Shown here piece after piece: positions 7,435-15,093 of a stretch of 15,993 nucleotides of DNA (positions are counted from its first letter, which is position 1; every line of letters begins with the position of its first letter). A model generated the notes under the pieces. The model was not told where the DNA came from, ran no database searches, and worked only from the letters and a program-made list of their open reading frames with translations. The DNA is from DATFKA01 sp042095835 (GTDB taxonomy: Bacteria; Bacteroidota; Bacteroidia; Chitinophagales; Saprospiraceae). Location: assembly GCA_042095835.1 (NCBI GenBank), contig JBELML010000147.1:1-15993 (forward strand), in the 5' to 3' direction. A program made the translations under genes and the position numbers.

Positions 7435-7537
7435 AGCTGTACAGTTTTGAAAGCTCGAATGGAGCTTATTTGAATATAAATAGAAAGATGCAAGTATGAC
7501 AATCACAACAGGATTTAAAAAAATATAGTTTCTTGTC

Positions 7538-7569
7538 TTGCATAGAAAGTAATTAATGTCTTATATTTG
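7538..7569 (+). promoter_or_regulatory. Bacteroidota-type promoter for the tRNA-Met gene
   Basis: TATATTTG at 7562-7569 is an exact match to the TAnnTTTG -7 element used by the Bacteroidota primary sigma factor. A TTG (7538-7540) lies 21 nt upstream as the -33 element. The predicted leader to the tRNA 5' end at 7654 is about 75-80 nt and contains a small CGCT/AGCG hairpin near 7570. Confidence 0.65.
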
Positions 7570-7653
7570 CGCTCGCAAAGCGAAGAATTCCTCCTAAAGG
7601 GAAAACAAATACACTATTTATCTTACGTTCAAGATGGTAAAAAGTAGGAAAAT

Positions 7654-7727
7654 GGCGTGGTAGCTCAGCTGGTTAGAGCGCAGCATTCATAATGCTGAGG
7701 TCGAGTGTTCAAGTCACTCTCACGCTA
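7654..7727 (+). tRNA. tRNA-Met (CAT), elongator type
   Basis: Complete cloverleaf. The acceptor stem GGCGTGG pairs with TCACGCT (7720-7726) with two G-U pairs, followed by discriminator A7727. The D stem is GCTC/GAGC (7663-7666 / 7676-7679). The anticodon stem CAGCA/TGCTG (7681-7685 / 7693-7697) encloses loop TTCATAA with CAT at 7688-7690, then a 5-nt variable region. The T stem GAGTG/CACTC (7703-7707 / 7715-7719) encloses loop TTCAAGT. CCA is not encoded (CAA follows). The anticodon stem lacks the three G-C pairs of initiator tRNA, so elongator Met is most likely; a lysidine-modified Ile tRNA cannot be fully excluded by eye. Confidence 0.93.
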
Positions 7728-7736
7728 CAAGAACGA

Positions 7737-7767
7737 AGAGTCATGATGAAAATCATGGCTCTTTTTT
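7737..7767 (+). terminator. Rho-independent terminator of tRNA-Met (copy 1)
   Basis: Stem AGAGTCATGAT / ATCATGGCTCT (one G-U pair), loop GAAA at 7748-7751, followed by T6 at 7762-7767. It lies 10 nt after the tRNA 3' end. Confidence 0.88.
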
Positions 7768-7803
7768 GTTTGTGGTTCAAGCGGAACGACGTTAGGCGTG
7801 CCG

Positions 7804-7833
7804 TCCCGGTCGCAGCGCAGCGTAGTATCGGGA
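7804..7833. repeat. Palindromic insert in unit 1
   Basis: TCCCGGT (7804-7810) pairs with ATCGGGA (7827-7833) through a 7-bp stem with one G-T pair. The loop contains CGCAGCGCAGC. It is REP-like in size and structure. The same element sits at the same place in the next unit. Confidence 0.6.
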
Positions 7834-7858
7834 TCACTCTCACGCTACAAGAGACGAA

Positions 7859-7888
7859 AGAGTCATGATGAGTTTCATGGCTCTTTTT
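7859..7888 (+). terminator. Duplicated terminator, copy 2
   Basis: Stem AGAGTCATGA / TCATGGCTCT, loop TGAGTT (7869-7874), T5 at 7884-7888. The arms match copy 1 while the loop differs. Confidence 0.8.
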
Positions 7889-7924
7889 GTTTGTGGTTCA
7901 AGCGGAACGATGTTAGGCGTGCCG

Positions 7925-7954
7925 TCCCGGTCGCAGCGCAGCATAGTATCGGGA
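7925..7954. repeat. Palindromic insert in unit 2
   Basis: Second copy of the TCCCGGT...ATCGGGA palindrome (7925-7931 with 7948-7954), differing from the first by GCATAG in place of GCGTAG in the loop. Confidence 0.6.
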
Positions 7955-7978
7955 TCACTCTCACGCTACAAGAACGAA

Positions 7979-8009
7979 AGAGTCATGATGGAATATCATG
8001 GCTCTTTTT
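7979..8009 (+). terminator. Duplicated terminator, copy 3
   Basis: Stem AGAGTCATGAT / ATCATGGCTCT, loop GGAAT (7990-7994), T5 from 8005. This is the last copy; the repeat similarity ends 5 nt after the T-run. Confidence 0.8.
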
Positions 8010-8014
8010 GTTTG

Positions 8015-8184
8015 GGCCACAGGCTTTTTTGCCATGTATTTAGTGGGCCAAGGATATCTTCTGGATAAATAGTCTGCAAACCTTCATTCTTCGAGAAGCT
8101 TAGAGTGAAAGCCTTAGGGGTTTCCTATACTTTTCGTACTTTAGTTTTTTGATTCACAACAATAGTTATTCAAGTTTCTAGAGC
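8015..8184. other. Spacer upstream of the ThuA fusion gene
   Basis: No protein or RNA gene seen. It has a short GGC-T6-GCC inverted repeat near 8021 between two GGGCCA direct repeats, and an AT-rich stretch from about 8128. The promoter of the 1130-aa gene should lie here, but no convincing TAnnTTTG element at proper spacing from a TTG was found. Confidence 0.4.
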
Positions 8185-11100
8185 ATGAAAAGAGCTAATC
8201 TGATTTTTCCTATTCTACTTATTTTTTTGCTGTCGGCCTGTACTAGTTTTAACTCCTCTAAACGTGTCCTTCTTTTTTCTAAAACAGAGGGATATGTGCA
8301 CGAATCTATCGCCGATGCATGGACGGCGGTCAATGATCTGGGCATTAAGAATGGGTTCAGTGTAGATGCAACCGAGGATGCCGCTATGTTTACCGACGAA
8401 AATCTTCAACAATACGACGCCGTTATTTTCTTAAATACCAGTGGTGATGTACTGGATTGGCCGCAGCGTATCGCTTTCCGTAGGTATATCGAAGCAGGCG
8501 GTGGTTTTGTAGGCGTACATGGGGCAACTACAAGCCTCAAAGATTGGCCTTGGTATATGGATATGGTGGGCGCTGAGTTCGATCAGCATCCTGAGCCCCA
8601 AAAAGCTACCCTAAAAGTAGCCAATCACGAACATGCCGCTACTACACATCTAGCCGATACTTGGGAGCATTTCGATGAATGGTACAATTTCAAGTGGATT
8701 TCAGAGAAGATCACTCCTCTGCTCTATCTCGATGAGCGTAGCTATGAAGGTGGTAAACATGGAGAGCAGCATCCAATCAGCTGGTACCACGCCTACGATG
8801 GTGGGAGGGCTTTTTATACAGGCTTGGGTCATACTAAAGAGGCCTATCAAGACGAAACTTTCCTCCAGCATCTGTTAGGTGGTATCCAATACGCTATGGA
8901 CGGACCTCCACTTAATTATGAGCAAGATCATGTCATGCCCCAAGAATCTAGATTTGAAAAAGTAGTGCTCGATTACTACTTGAATGAACCTATGGAGCTA
9001 GAATTGCTACCTGACGGCCGATTGATTTTTACGGAGCGCAAAGGCAAACTCAATATCCACGATCCTGAAACAGGCCTTACTTCAGTATCTGCCACTTTTG
9101 ATGTGTATACTGGTCAAGAAGATGGACTATTAGGCCTGACTTTAGACCCTAACTACGCAGAGAACAACTGGATTTATGTTTTCCACTCTCATCCTACAAA
9201 AGTAGAGCAGAATATTTCTCGGTTTACCTATGATCCCGATGCAGAGGAGCCACTATCGGACCAAAAAGTGGTATTACGCATCCCTACTCAACGCGATGAG
9301 TGTTGTCATTCTGGGGGCTCTTTAGAGTTTGGCCCTGATGGAAACTTGTTTATCTCTGCTGGTGATGATACCAACCCTTTTGCATCTGATGGCTACAATC
9401 CGATCGATGAACGAGCTGGACGAAAGCCCTGGGATGCACAACGGACATCTGCGAATACGAATGATTTAAGAGGTAAAATTATGAGGATTACACCACAGGA
9501 TGATGGTAGTTATACCATTCCAGATGGTAATCTTTTTCCGAAGGATGGCTCCAAGGGAAGACCAGAGATTTATGTAATGGGTTGCCGAAATCCTTTCCGT
9601 ATTGCTATTGATAAACGCACAAAATATCTATACTGGGGAGATGTAGGTCCAGATGCCAATGAGAATGGCGACCTACGCGGCCCGATGGGGCACGATGAGG
9701 TCAATCAAGCACGCGGGCCAGGTTTCTTTGGCTGGCCACTGTTTGTGGGAGATAACAAAGCTTATTACGAATACAATTTCACGACCCAGCAATCCGCTAA
9801 ACCGTATGATCCGGCTAAGCCTATCAATAATTCGCCCAACAATACAGGCATTCAGGAGCTTCCACCTGCTCAACCTGCCTTTATCTATTATCCGTATCGA
9901 GCGACACCTGTCTTCCCATTAATGAACTCGGGAGGGCGAAATGCTATGGCGGGGCCAGTTTTTTATCAAGATGATTATCCCGATAATCCACGTCGGTACC
10001 CAAAATATTACGATGAAAAACTATTTACCTATGACTGGATGAGAGGAATCATACTGGAGAATACCTTGGACGATGAGGGGAATCTAGTACAGATGGAGCG
10101 TTTCCTTCCTTCGATGGAGTGGAACAACTTGGTAGATATCGTGATGTCTCCTGAGGGTGATATGTTTATGATTGAGTATGGACGTGGCTGGTTTACATCC
10201 AACGAAGATGCACGCTTGGTACATCTGAAATACACAGCAGGTAACCGTAAACCGAAGGCTAATATCCAAGTAGATAAAAAGCTAGGAGGTCTACCTTTAG
10301 CTGTTAACTTTGATGCCTCAGGTTCGACCGATCCTGATCAAGACGAGCTAGAATATACGTGGAACTTTGGTGGAGGACAGACCGCCTCTGGGGCAAACGT
10401 AAAACATGAGTTTACAGAAGCGGCTCCCTACATTGTAGAATTAACCGTAAAAGATAAATCAGGAAATGAAGATCAAGCCCAAGTGAAAATTCTCGCAGGG
10501 AACGAGCCGCCACAGATCAACTGGACTGTCCAGGGTAATCAGGATTTCTACTGGGAGGGAGAGCCGATAAGGTATGATTTGAAAGTCGAAGATCAGGAAG
10601 ATGGTCAGCTTGGAGCAGGTATCGAAGAAGCTAATGTAAGTCGTACTGTCGAGTATTTAGAGCAAGGGTATGATGTCACCGAAATCGCACAAGGCCACCA
10701 AATTGTAGCGGCTACAATAAGTGCCGAGGCAGGATTGCGTTTGATGGAGCAATCTGATTGTCAGTCTTGTCATAAGACCAATTCTAAATCAATTGGACCA
10801 GCCTATACCGCTGTCGCTGAAAAATACAATGGCCAGGAAGAGGCTATTGCCTACCTCAGTAAGAAGATTATCAACGGTGGAGCAGGCGTTTGGGGCGAAA
10901 CGGCAATGGCTGCTCATCCTGATATCAGCGAGACAAAAGCCGAAGCTATCGCTGAATATATCCTCAGTTTAGCACCCAACAAGGATGCCATGATGATTGC
11001 CGCTAAGGGAGACACTCGTTTGACTATTCCAAATGGTAAACGCAAAGGCGGTGTCTTTGTATTTATTGCAAACTATATGGATAAAGGGACTGAGGAAATG

Positions 11101-11577
11101 GAGTCTTTGGGTAGTCAAGAGCTGTTCACGTTACGATCTCCAACTATCCGAGCAGAGGAAAATACAAGCCTGCAAGGTGCGCAAGAAAAGCAATTTCAGA
11201 GAGCCGATATTCCACAACTTTCCCGCAGAAACCGCACTGCTATTGTAGGTGCTACTGGAGCTAGTGCGACTTTCGGACCTATGGACTTAACAGGGGTGAG
11301 TGGTATCCTCTTGCAATTGGACATGGGCGTAGACCGAGTAGAAGGTGGAGAAGTTTTGGTATATTTGGACGATAAAAGCGGAACGCCTATCGCCACCCTT
11401 GCACTGACAGATACAGAAACCCGAGCCGATCAAGTATTGAAAAATCTGAAAGTCAGTTTACCTGCAACCCAAGGAAGACATCAATTGATATTCGAGTTTA
11501 AAGGAAAGGATAACACGGTAGTGACGAATCTATTTGATTTTACGCTCACTACCACGAATCAGAATACCAGCTTATAA
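8185..11577 (+). CDS. Multidomain lipoprotein: ThuA, PQQ-dependent sugar dehydrogenase, PKD, cytochrome c, carbohydrate-binding-like domain
   Basis: Exported protein of 1130 aa with lipobox LSAC (Cys19). Domains in order: ThuA-like glutamine-amidotransferase fold at about 28-237 (GGGFVGVHGATT at 105-116); PQQ-dependent soluble glucose/sorbosone dehydrogenase beta-propeller at about 255-685, with CCHSGGSLEFGPDGN supplying the conserved His375 and NDLRGKIMRI following; PKD at about 692-770 (FDASGSTDPD, YTWNFG); class-I cytochrome c at about 845-930, with heme site CQSCH (859-863) and likely axial Met908 in VWGETAMAAHP; and a C-terminal beta-rich region at about 955-1125 resembling CBM6-type domains. 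It probably oxidises a sugar in the periplasm or at the cell surface and passes electrons through the attached heme to a respiratory acceptor (inference from domains). The TAA stop overlaps the ATG of the next gene (TAATG). Similar fusions are known in Bacteroidota. Substrate unknown. Confidence 0.9.
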   Translation: MKRANLIFPILLIFLLSACTSFNSSKRVLLFSKTEGYVHESIADAWTAVNDLGIKNGFSVDATEDAAMFTDENLQQYDAVIFLNTSGDVLDWPQRIAFRRYIEAGGGFVGVHGATTSLKDWPWYMDMVGAEFDQHPEPQKATLKVANHEHAATTHLADTWEHFDEWYNFKWISEKITPLLYLDERSYEGGKHGEQHPISWYHAYDGGRAFYTGLGHTKEAYQDETFLQHLLGGIQYAMDGPPLNYEQDHVMPQESRFEKVVLDYYLNEPMELELLPDGRLIFTERKGKLNIHDPETGLTSVSATFDVYTGQEDGLLGLTLDPNYAENNWIYVFHSHPTKVEQNISRFTYDPDAEEPLSDQKVVLRIPTQRDECCHSGGSLEFGPDGNLFISAGDDTNPFASDGYNPIDERAGRKPWDAQRTSANTNDLRGKIMRITPQDDGSYTIPDGNLFPKDGSKGRPEIYVMGCRNPFRIAIDKRTKYLYWGDVGPDANENGDLRGPMGHDEVNQARGPGFFGWPLFVGDNKAYYEYNFTTQQSAKPYDPAKPINNSPNNTGIQELPPAQPAFIYYPYRATPVFPLMNSGGRNAMAGPVFYQDDYPDNPRRYPKYYDEKLFTYDWMRGIILENTLDDEGNLVQMERFLPSMEWNNLVDIVMSPEGDMFMIEYGRGWFTSNEDARLVHLKYTAGNRKPKANIQVDKKLGGLPLAVNFDASGSTDPDQDELEYTWNFGGGQTASGANVKHEFTEAAPYIVELTVKDKSGNEDQAQVKILAGNEPPQINWTVQGNQDFYWEGEPIRYDLKVEDQEDGQLGAGIEEANVSRTVEYLEQGYDVTEIAQGHQIVAATISAEAGLRLMEQSDCQSCHKTNSKSIGPAYTAVAEKYNGQEEAIAYLSKKIINGGAGVWGETAMAAHPDISETKAEAIAEYILSLAPNKDAMMIAAKGDTRLTIPNGKRKGGVFVFIANYMDKGTEEMESLGSQELFTLRSPTIRAEENTSLQGAQEKQFQRADIPQLSRRNRTAIVGATGASATFGPMDLTGVSGILLQLDMGVDRVEGGEVLVYLDDKSGTPIATLALTDTETRADQVLKNLKVSLPATQGRHQLIFEFKGKDNTVVTNLFDFTLTTTNQNTSL

Positions 11578-12326
11578 TGAAGAAAGTTTTAAAATGGCTA
11601 GGCATTATTGTAGTGTTACTTTTAGCGGGGCTATTTATAGTAGGCTGGTCTTTTCATGAGAAAAAACCAGCTGCGAATCCTAGTGCTGAGGCAGATGCCC
11701 TCGCCGAGGAAATGCTTTTAGCACTTAACAAGGCCGCTTGGGATACAACCGCCTATATGCAATGGACCTTCAGAGATGCCAACCACTATCTTTGGGATAA
11801 GAACCGCCATTTTGTTGAAGTCACTTGGGAGGATTATAAAGTGCTTTTGCACACCAAATCAGTAAGTGGCGAAGCTTATAAAGCCGGAGAGTTACTCTCT
11901 GATAAAGCAGCAGAGAAAGCGATCCAAAAAGCCTGGGCAAGTTTCTGTAATGACTCTTTTTGGCTTTGTGCACCTATGAAAGCTTTTGATCCAGGAACCG
12001 TACGGTCTATTGTAGAGGTCAAAGATGGCCGCCAAGGGCTGATGGTTCATTACGAAGGGGGAGGCGTTACGCCTGAAGATAGTTATGTATGGCTGCTAGA
12101 CGAAAATAATATTCCAACGAGTTATAAAATGTGGGTTTCTATTATACCTATTGGTGGAGTAGAAGCTACCTGGAATGACTGGAAAAGGGTAGAGACCGGC
12201 GCTTTAATTGCCCAGCAACGAGTGCTCTTCGGGAGCTCAGAGATACCTTTAACCAATATCAAAGCAGGTATGGATTGGGCCAGCTTCGGACATTCGGCTG
12301 ATCCCTTCCAAGCCATTGCTCAATAG
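11577..12326 (+). CDS. Membrane-anchored conserved hypothetical protein
   Basis: Protein of 249 aa with one N-terminal hydrophobic helix (about 6-24) after MKKVLK, then a soluble domain predicted to lie outside the cytoplasm. Conserved-looking blocks are MQWTFRDANHYLWDKNRHF, FCNDSFWLCAPMKAFDPGTV (121-140), VHYEGGGVTPEDSYVWLLDE and YKMWVSIIPIGGVEATW. I recognise these as typical of an uncharacterised Bacteroidota family, and I know of no assigned function. The alternating beta pattern and the SYVWLLDENNIPTSYKMW block recall outer-membrane lipoprotein carrier-like folds, but that is a guess. Its ATG overlaps the stop of the ThuA/dehydrogenase gene by 1 nt, so the two are translationally coupled and probably work in the same envelope process. 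Confidence 0.75.
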   Translation: MKKVLKWLGIIVVLLLAGLFIVGWSFHEKKPAANPSAEADALAEEMLLALNKAAWDTTAYMQWTFRDANHYLWDKNRHFVEVTWEDYKVLLHTKSVSGEAYKAGELLSDKAAEKAIQKAWASFCNDSFWLCAPMKAFDPGTVRSIVEVKDGRQGLMVHYEGGGVTPEDSYVWLLDENNIPTSYKMWVSIIPIGGVEATWNDWKRVETGALIAQQRVLFGSSEIPLTNIKAGMDWASFGHSADPFQAIAQ

Positions 12327-12372
12327 TTCATGCGCTCACAACTACTTATTCATTAACTAATGCATTGTCATC

Positions 12373-12912
12373 TTGAAAGGAATCGTATTTACAGAATTAT
12401 TAGAAATGGTGGAGCAAGAATTCGGCTATGCTACAGTTGACGATTTGCTCGAAAATAGTGACCTGCCTTCTGGTGGGATTTATACAGCAGTTGGTACCTA
12501 TGACCATGCCGAATTAGAAACATTGGTCCAGCATTTGTCTAAGAAATCAGGGATAGAGGTTCCGGATTTACATCATAAATTTGGTTATTATCTCTTTGGG
12601 ACTTTTCAGAAAAATTATTCCAATTTTATTGAAGTTGCTCCTAGTGCATTTGATTTTTTAGAATCTATAGAGCGATATATTCATGTCGAGGTACGCAAGT
12701 TATATCCCGATGCGGAGCTGCCTACCTTTACCACTTCTAGACCTCAAGAAGGGCAGTTAGAAATGATCTACGAATCGGAGCGTAGAATGGGGCATTTTGC
12801 TCATGGATTGATCCAACATTCATTGGAGTATTTTGGGTTGAATGCGATTATTGAGATGAATAAGCTAGAGGGATCGGGTAGAAAAGTACAATTCTTGATT
12901 ACAAAGCAGTAG
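12373..12912 (+). CDS. H-NOX heme-nitric-oxide-binding sensor protein
   Basis: Stand-alone H-NOX (HNOB) protein of 179 aa, the normal length for bacterial members. It binds heme b and senses nitric oxide in the cytosol. Family marks: MKGIVFTELLEMVE at the start, SGGIYTAVGTYDH (33-45), VPDLHHKFGYYLFG (63-76), IHVEVRKLYPDAELP with proximal heme ligand His104, and YESER (133-137), which is the Y-x-S-x-R motif that holds the heme propionates. Initiation is at TTG (12373-12375): upstream in-frame sequence reaches a stop at 12358-12360, and the family begins MKG, so no ATG start is possible. The stop is 3 nt from the ATG of the hybrid kinase, the usual H-NOX/kinase pairing in which the NO-bound or NO-free state switches kinase activity. 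Whether it also binds O2 cannot be read confidently from the sequence. Confidence 0.93.
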   Translation: MKGIVFTELLEMVEQEFGYATVDDLLENSDLPSGGIYTAVGTYDHAELETLVQHLSKKSGIEVPDLHHKFGYYLFGTFQKNYSNFIEVAPSAFDFLESIERYIHVEVRKLYPDAELPTFTTSRPQEGQLEMIYESERRMGHFAHGLIQHSLEYFGLNAIIEMNKLEGSGRKVQFLITKQ

Positions 12913-12915
12913 TTC

Positions 12916-15051
12916 ATGGAGAAAACCCTTGAAATATTAGATCTAGAGGCACAAATTGCTCTCTTAAAGCGTAGGATTAACCGAGAGGTTAGTGCTAGGA
13001 AAAAGGCGGAAACCTACCTAGAGAAGAAAGCTTTGGAATTGTTTAAAGCCAACGAAAAGCTCAAAGCCTATAATCGGAATCTAGAAGAACAGGTCGAGCA
13101 GAGCAGCAAAGCCTTAGATACTAATGAAAAGAAGTATAAAACCATCATAGAGAATATGTCTCTAGGCCTGCTTGAGGTAGGAGCAGAGCATAAAATCGTC
13201 AAGGCATACGATGCTTTTTGTCGTATGACTGGATACGAAGAGCAGGAGCTTATTGGTAAGTCTGCTCGACAGTTATTTCTTCCGGAAGAATATTGGTCGG
13301 TTATTGATTCTCAGCAAGCTACTAGAGATCAAGGTATGCCCGGTGTCTATGAGGTCGAGATGTTTAAGAAAGGAGGGGACCGAATATGGGTGATGATTAG
13401 TGGGGTGCCGATTTATAGCGATGCAGGTGAGGTGACAGGTTCTATGGGGATCCACTACGATATTACACCCTCCAAAAACCTCCAACGCGATTTGGAGCAA
13501 GCAAAGCTACTTGCCGAAGCCGCTCAAAGAGCAGAAAAACAGTTTTTGGCGAATATGAGTCACGAAATCCGTACTCCTTTGAACGCCATCATCGGTATGA
13601 CTCATCTACTCTTTGATACCAAGCTAAGTGATGAGCAAAGCGACTACCTCAATGTGCTTAATTCTTCCGCTAATATTTTGCAGGGACTGATTTCAGACAT
13701 TTTGGACTTCTCCAAAATTGAATCGGGAAATTTTGAAATTCAATCTAGGGCTTTTAATCTTCACGAATTACTCGATAGTGTCTACAAAACTTTTATCCTC
13801 AAACTGACAGAAAAACCAGTAGAGTTGATCAAAAAGATAGATGCAGAGGTGACTCCTTTTTTAAAGGGAGACGATCTACTTCTGAATCAGATTCTCTTTA
13901 ACCTACTTGGCAATGCTGTGAAATTCACCAAAAAAGGCAAGATCGAAATCGAGGTAAAAAAGCTAGGCCAATCTGAGGATATGCAAACCCTTGAGTTCTG
14001 TATTCATGATACGGGTATCGGCATTTCAGAGGAAGACCAAAAGCAAATTTTTTATAACTATCGGCAAGCCAAAAATGATACCCGTATCCGCTATGGCGGT
14101 ACGGGTTTAGGATTGGCGATCACCAAACAATTGGTGAACTTGCAAGGAGGTGTCATCTGGCTGGAAAGTAGACTTGGAGAAGGGTCAAAGTTTTATTTTA
14201 AAATTGTCTATGAGCTAGCTAGCCAGGATGTAAAAGTAGCGCAGCAGACTAGTGCAGAAGCACAAGACCTTTGTATGGATGAATACCAAATCCTAGTTGT
14301 GGAAGATAATGCCATGAACCGCAAATACATCAACACACTCCTTAAGAAATGGAACTATAGTTTCGATATAGTTTTTGATGGAAAGCAGGCTTTAGAGAAA
14401 ACGAGGACTAAACATTATGATATTATCCTGATGGATTTGCAGATGCCTGTCATGAATGGCTATGATGCGACTACGGCAATCAGACAAGGCAAGTCTGTTA
14501 ATGCAGAAACACCCATTGTAGCCCTTACTGCTTCAGCCGTTTTACAAGATAAAAATAGAGCCTTTGATCTGGGGATGACCGATTTTCTGGCAAAACCTTT
14601 TACACCCAAACAGCTCAAAAGTTTATTCCTGAAATACCTTTCTAATTCAACACCTCAAAAAACCACAGAGATGAAAGATAGACCTAAAATGGATCTCGAC
14701 TATTTGGCGGAGCTCTACTTCGATGATAAGGAATATGCTTTGGAGATGTTTGAGCTATTCCTGGATTATGGTGTGAAAGAGGTAGAAAAACTTTCAGTAG
14801 CTTTCGAGGCTAAAGATTGGCCAACTGTGAAGCAATTGGCCCACAAATTGAAACCCTCCTTAAGTATGGTCGGTTTCCCTTCGATCACCCTTATTCTCGA
14901 GCAACTAGAGAAAGCGGCTTATAATGCAGAAGAGGAGAAAGTAAAAACCTATTATGCTCATTTTCAAGAGAAATATCAGGCTATTTTACCAGTAGTAAAG
15001 CAGAAATTTCAAGAATTACAGTCTTCAGAGGGTGACCTATTCGCAAAGTAA
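12916..15051 (+). CDS. Soluble hybrid histidine kinase (PAS-HisKA-HATPase-REC-Hpt), H-NOX partner
   Basis: Cytosolic kinase of 711 aa with no membrane segments. Order: coiled coil 1-72, PAS about 73-187, HisKA with phospho-acceptor His216 (NMSHEIRTPLNAIIGM), HATPase with N box Asn333, G1 DTGIG (365-369) and G2 GGTGLGL (394-400), receiver about 456-575 (Asp464, phospho-acceptor Asp507, Thr538, Lys560), and a C-terminal Hpt about 592-695 with His643 (LAHKLKPS). All phosphorelay residues are intact, so the protein can carry His-Asp-His transfer internally and needs only an external receiver, which the next gene supplies. Its position 3 nt after the H-NOX gene marks it as an HnoK-type kinase controlled by H-NOX; the PAS domain may supply dimer transmission or a second signal (inference). 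Confidence 0.94.
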   Translation: MEKTLEILDLEAQIALLKRRINREVSARKKAETYLEKKALELFKANEKLKAYNRNLEEQVEQSSKALDTNEKKYKTIIENMSLGLLEVGAEHKIVKAYDAFCRMTGYEEQELIGKSARQLFLPEEYWSVIDSQQATRDQGMPGVYEVEMFKKGGDRIWVMISGVPIYSDAGEVTGSMGIHYDITPSKNLQRDLEQAKLLAEAAQRAEKQFLANMSHEIRTPLNAIIGMTHLLFDTKLSDEQSDYLNVLNSSANILQGLISDILDFSKIESGNFEIQSRAFNLHELLDSVYKTFILKLTEKPVELIKKIDAEVTPFLKGDDLLLNQILFNLLGNAVKFTKKGKIEIEVKKLGQSEDMQTLEFCIHDTGIGISEEDQKQIFYNYRQAKNDTRIRYGGTGLGLAITKQLVNLQGGVIWLESRLGEGSKFYFKIVYELASQDVKVAQQTSAEAQDLCMDEYQILVVEDNAMNRKYINTLLKKWNYSFDIVFDGKQALEKTRTKHYDIILMDLQMPVMNGYDATTAIRQGKSVNAETPIVALTASAVLQDKNRAFDLGMTDFLAKPFTPKQLKSLFLKYLSNSTPQKTTEMKDRPKMDLDYLAELYFDDKEYALEMFELFLDYGVKEVEKLSVAFEAKDWPTVKQLAHKLKPSLSMVGFPSITLILEQLEKAAYNAEEEKVKTYYAHFQEKYQAILPVVKQKFQELQSSEGDLFAK

Positions 15052-15093
15052 TCGTCCTAAAGTAAATTTTCTACCCTCTACCTAGTATGTAAT

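Larger units (their letters stand above)
7715..8014 (+). repeat. Tandem array of tRNA-Met 3'-end plus terminator units (about 120 bp period, 2.5 copies)
   Basis: The tRNA 3' end CACTCTCACGCTACAAG occurs at 7715, 7835 and 7956 (spacing 120 and 121 bp). After each copy comes a hairpin terminator. The first two units continue with a near-identical spacer: TGGTTCAAGCGGAACGA, GTTAGGCGTGCCG, then a palindrome starting TCCCGGT. The third copy diverges after TTTTTGTTTG at about 8014. Copy differences are a few substitutions, 1-nt indels and the hairpin loops. TGGTTCAAG before the insert resembles a tRNA T-loop segment, so the downstream units look like tRNA T-arm halves split by a roughly 48-bp palindromic insert (inference). 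The open frames running through this array are repeat artefacts. Confidence 0.88.

Noticed and set aside
7435..7506. 24-residue N-terminal extension of the small hypothetical gene from a GTG
   Set aside because: The extension is not protein-like and would remove a sensible ATG start at 7434; kept only as an alternative.
7654..7727. Initiator tRNA-Met
   Set aside because: The anticodon stem is CAGCA/TGCTG, without the three consecutive G-C pairs next to the loop that mark initiators.
7715..7955. Possible CRISPR array
   Set aside because: The 120-bp units have near-identical spacers and contain terminators; CRISPR arrays need short repeats with different spacers, and no cas genes are present.
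7798..8068. Two overlapping plus-strand frames (81 and 67 codons) after the tRNA
   Set aside because: Both run through the tRNA-3'-end/terminator repeat units, so their repeated peptides come from the DNA repeat. Neither has homology-like features.
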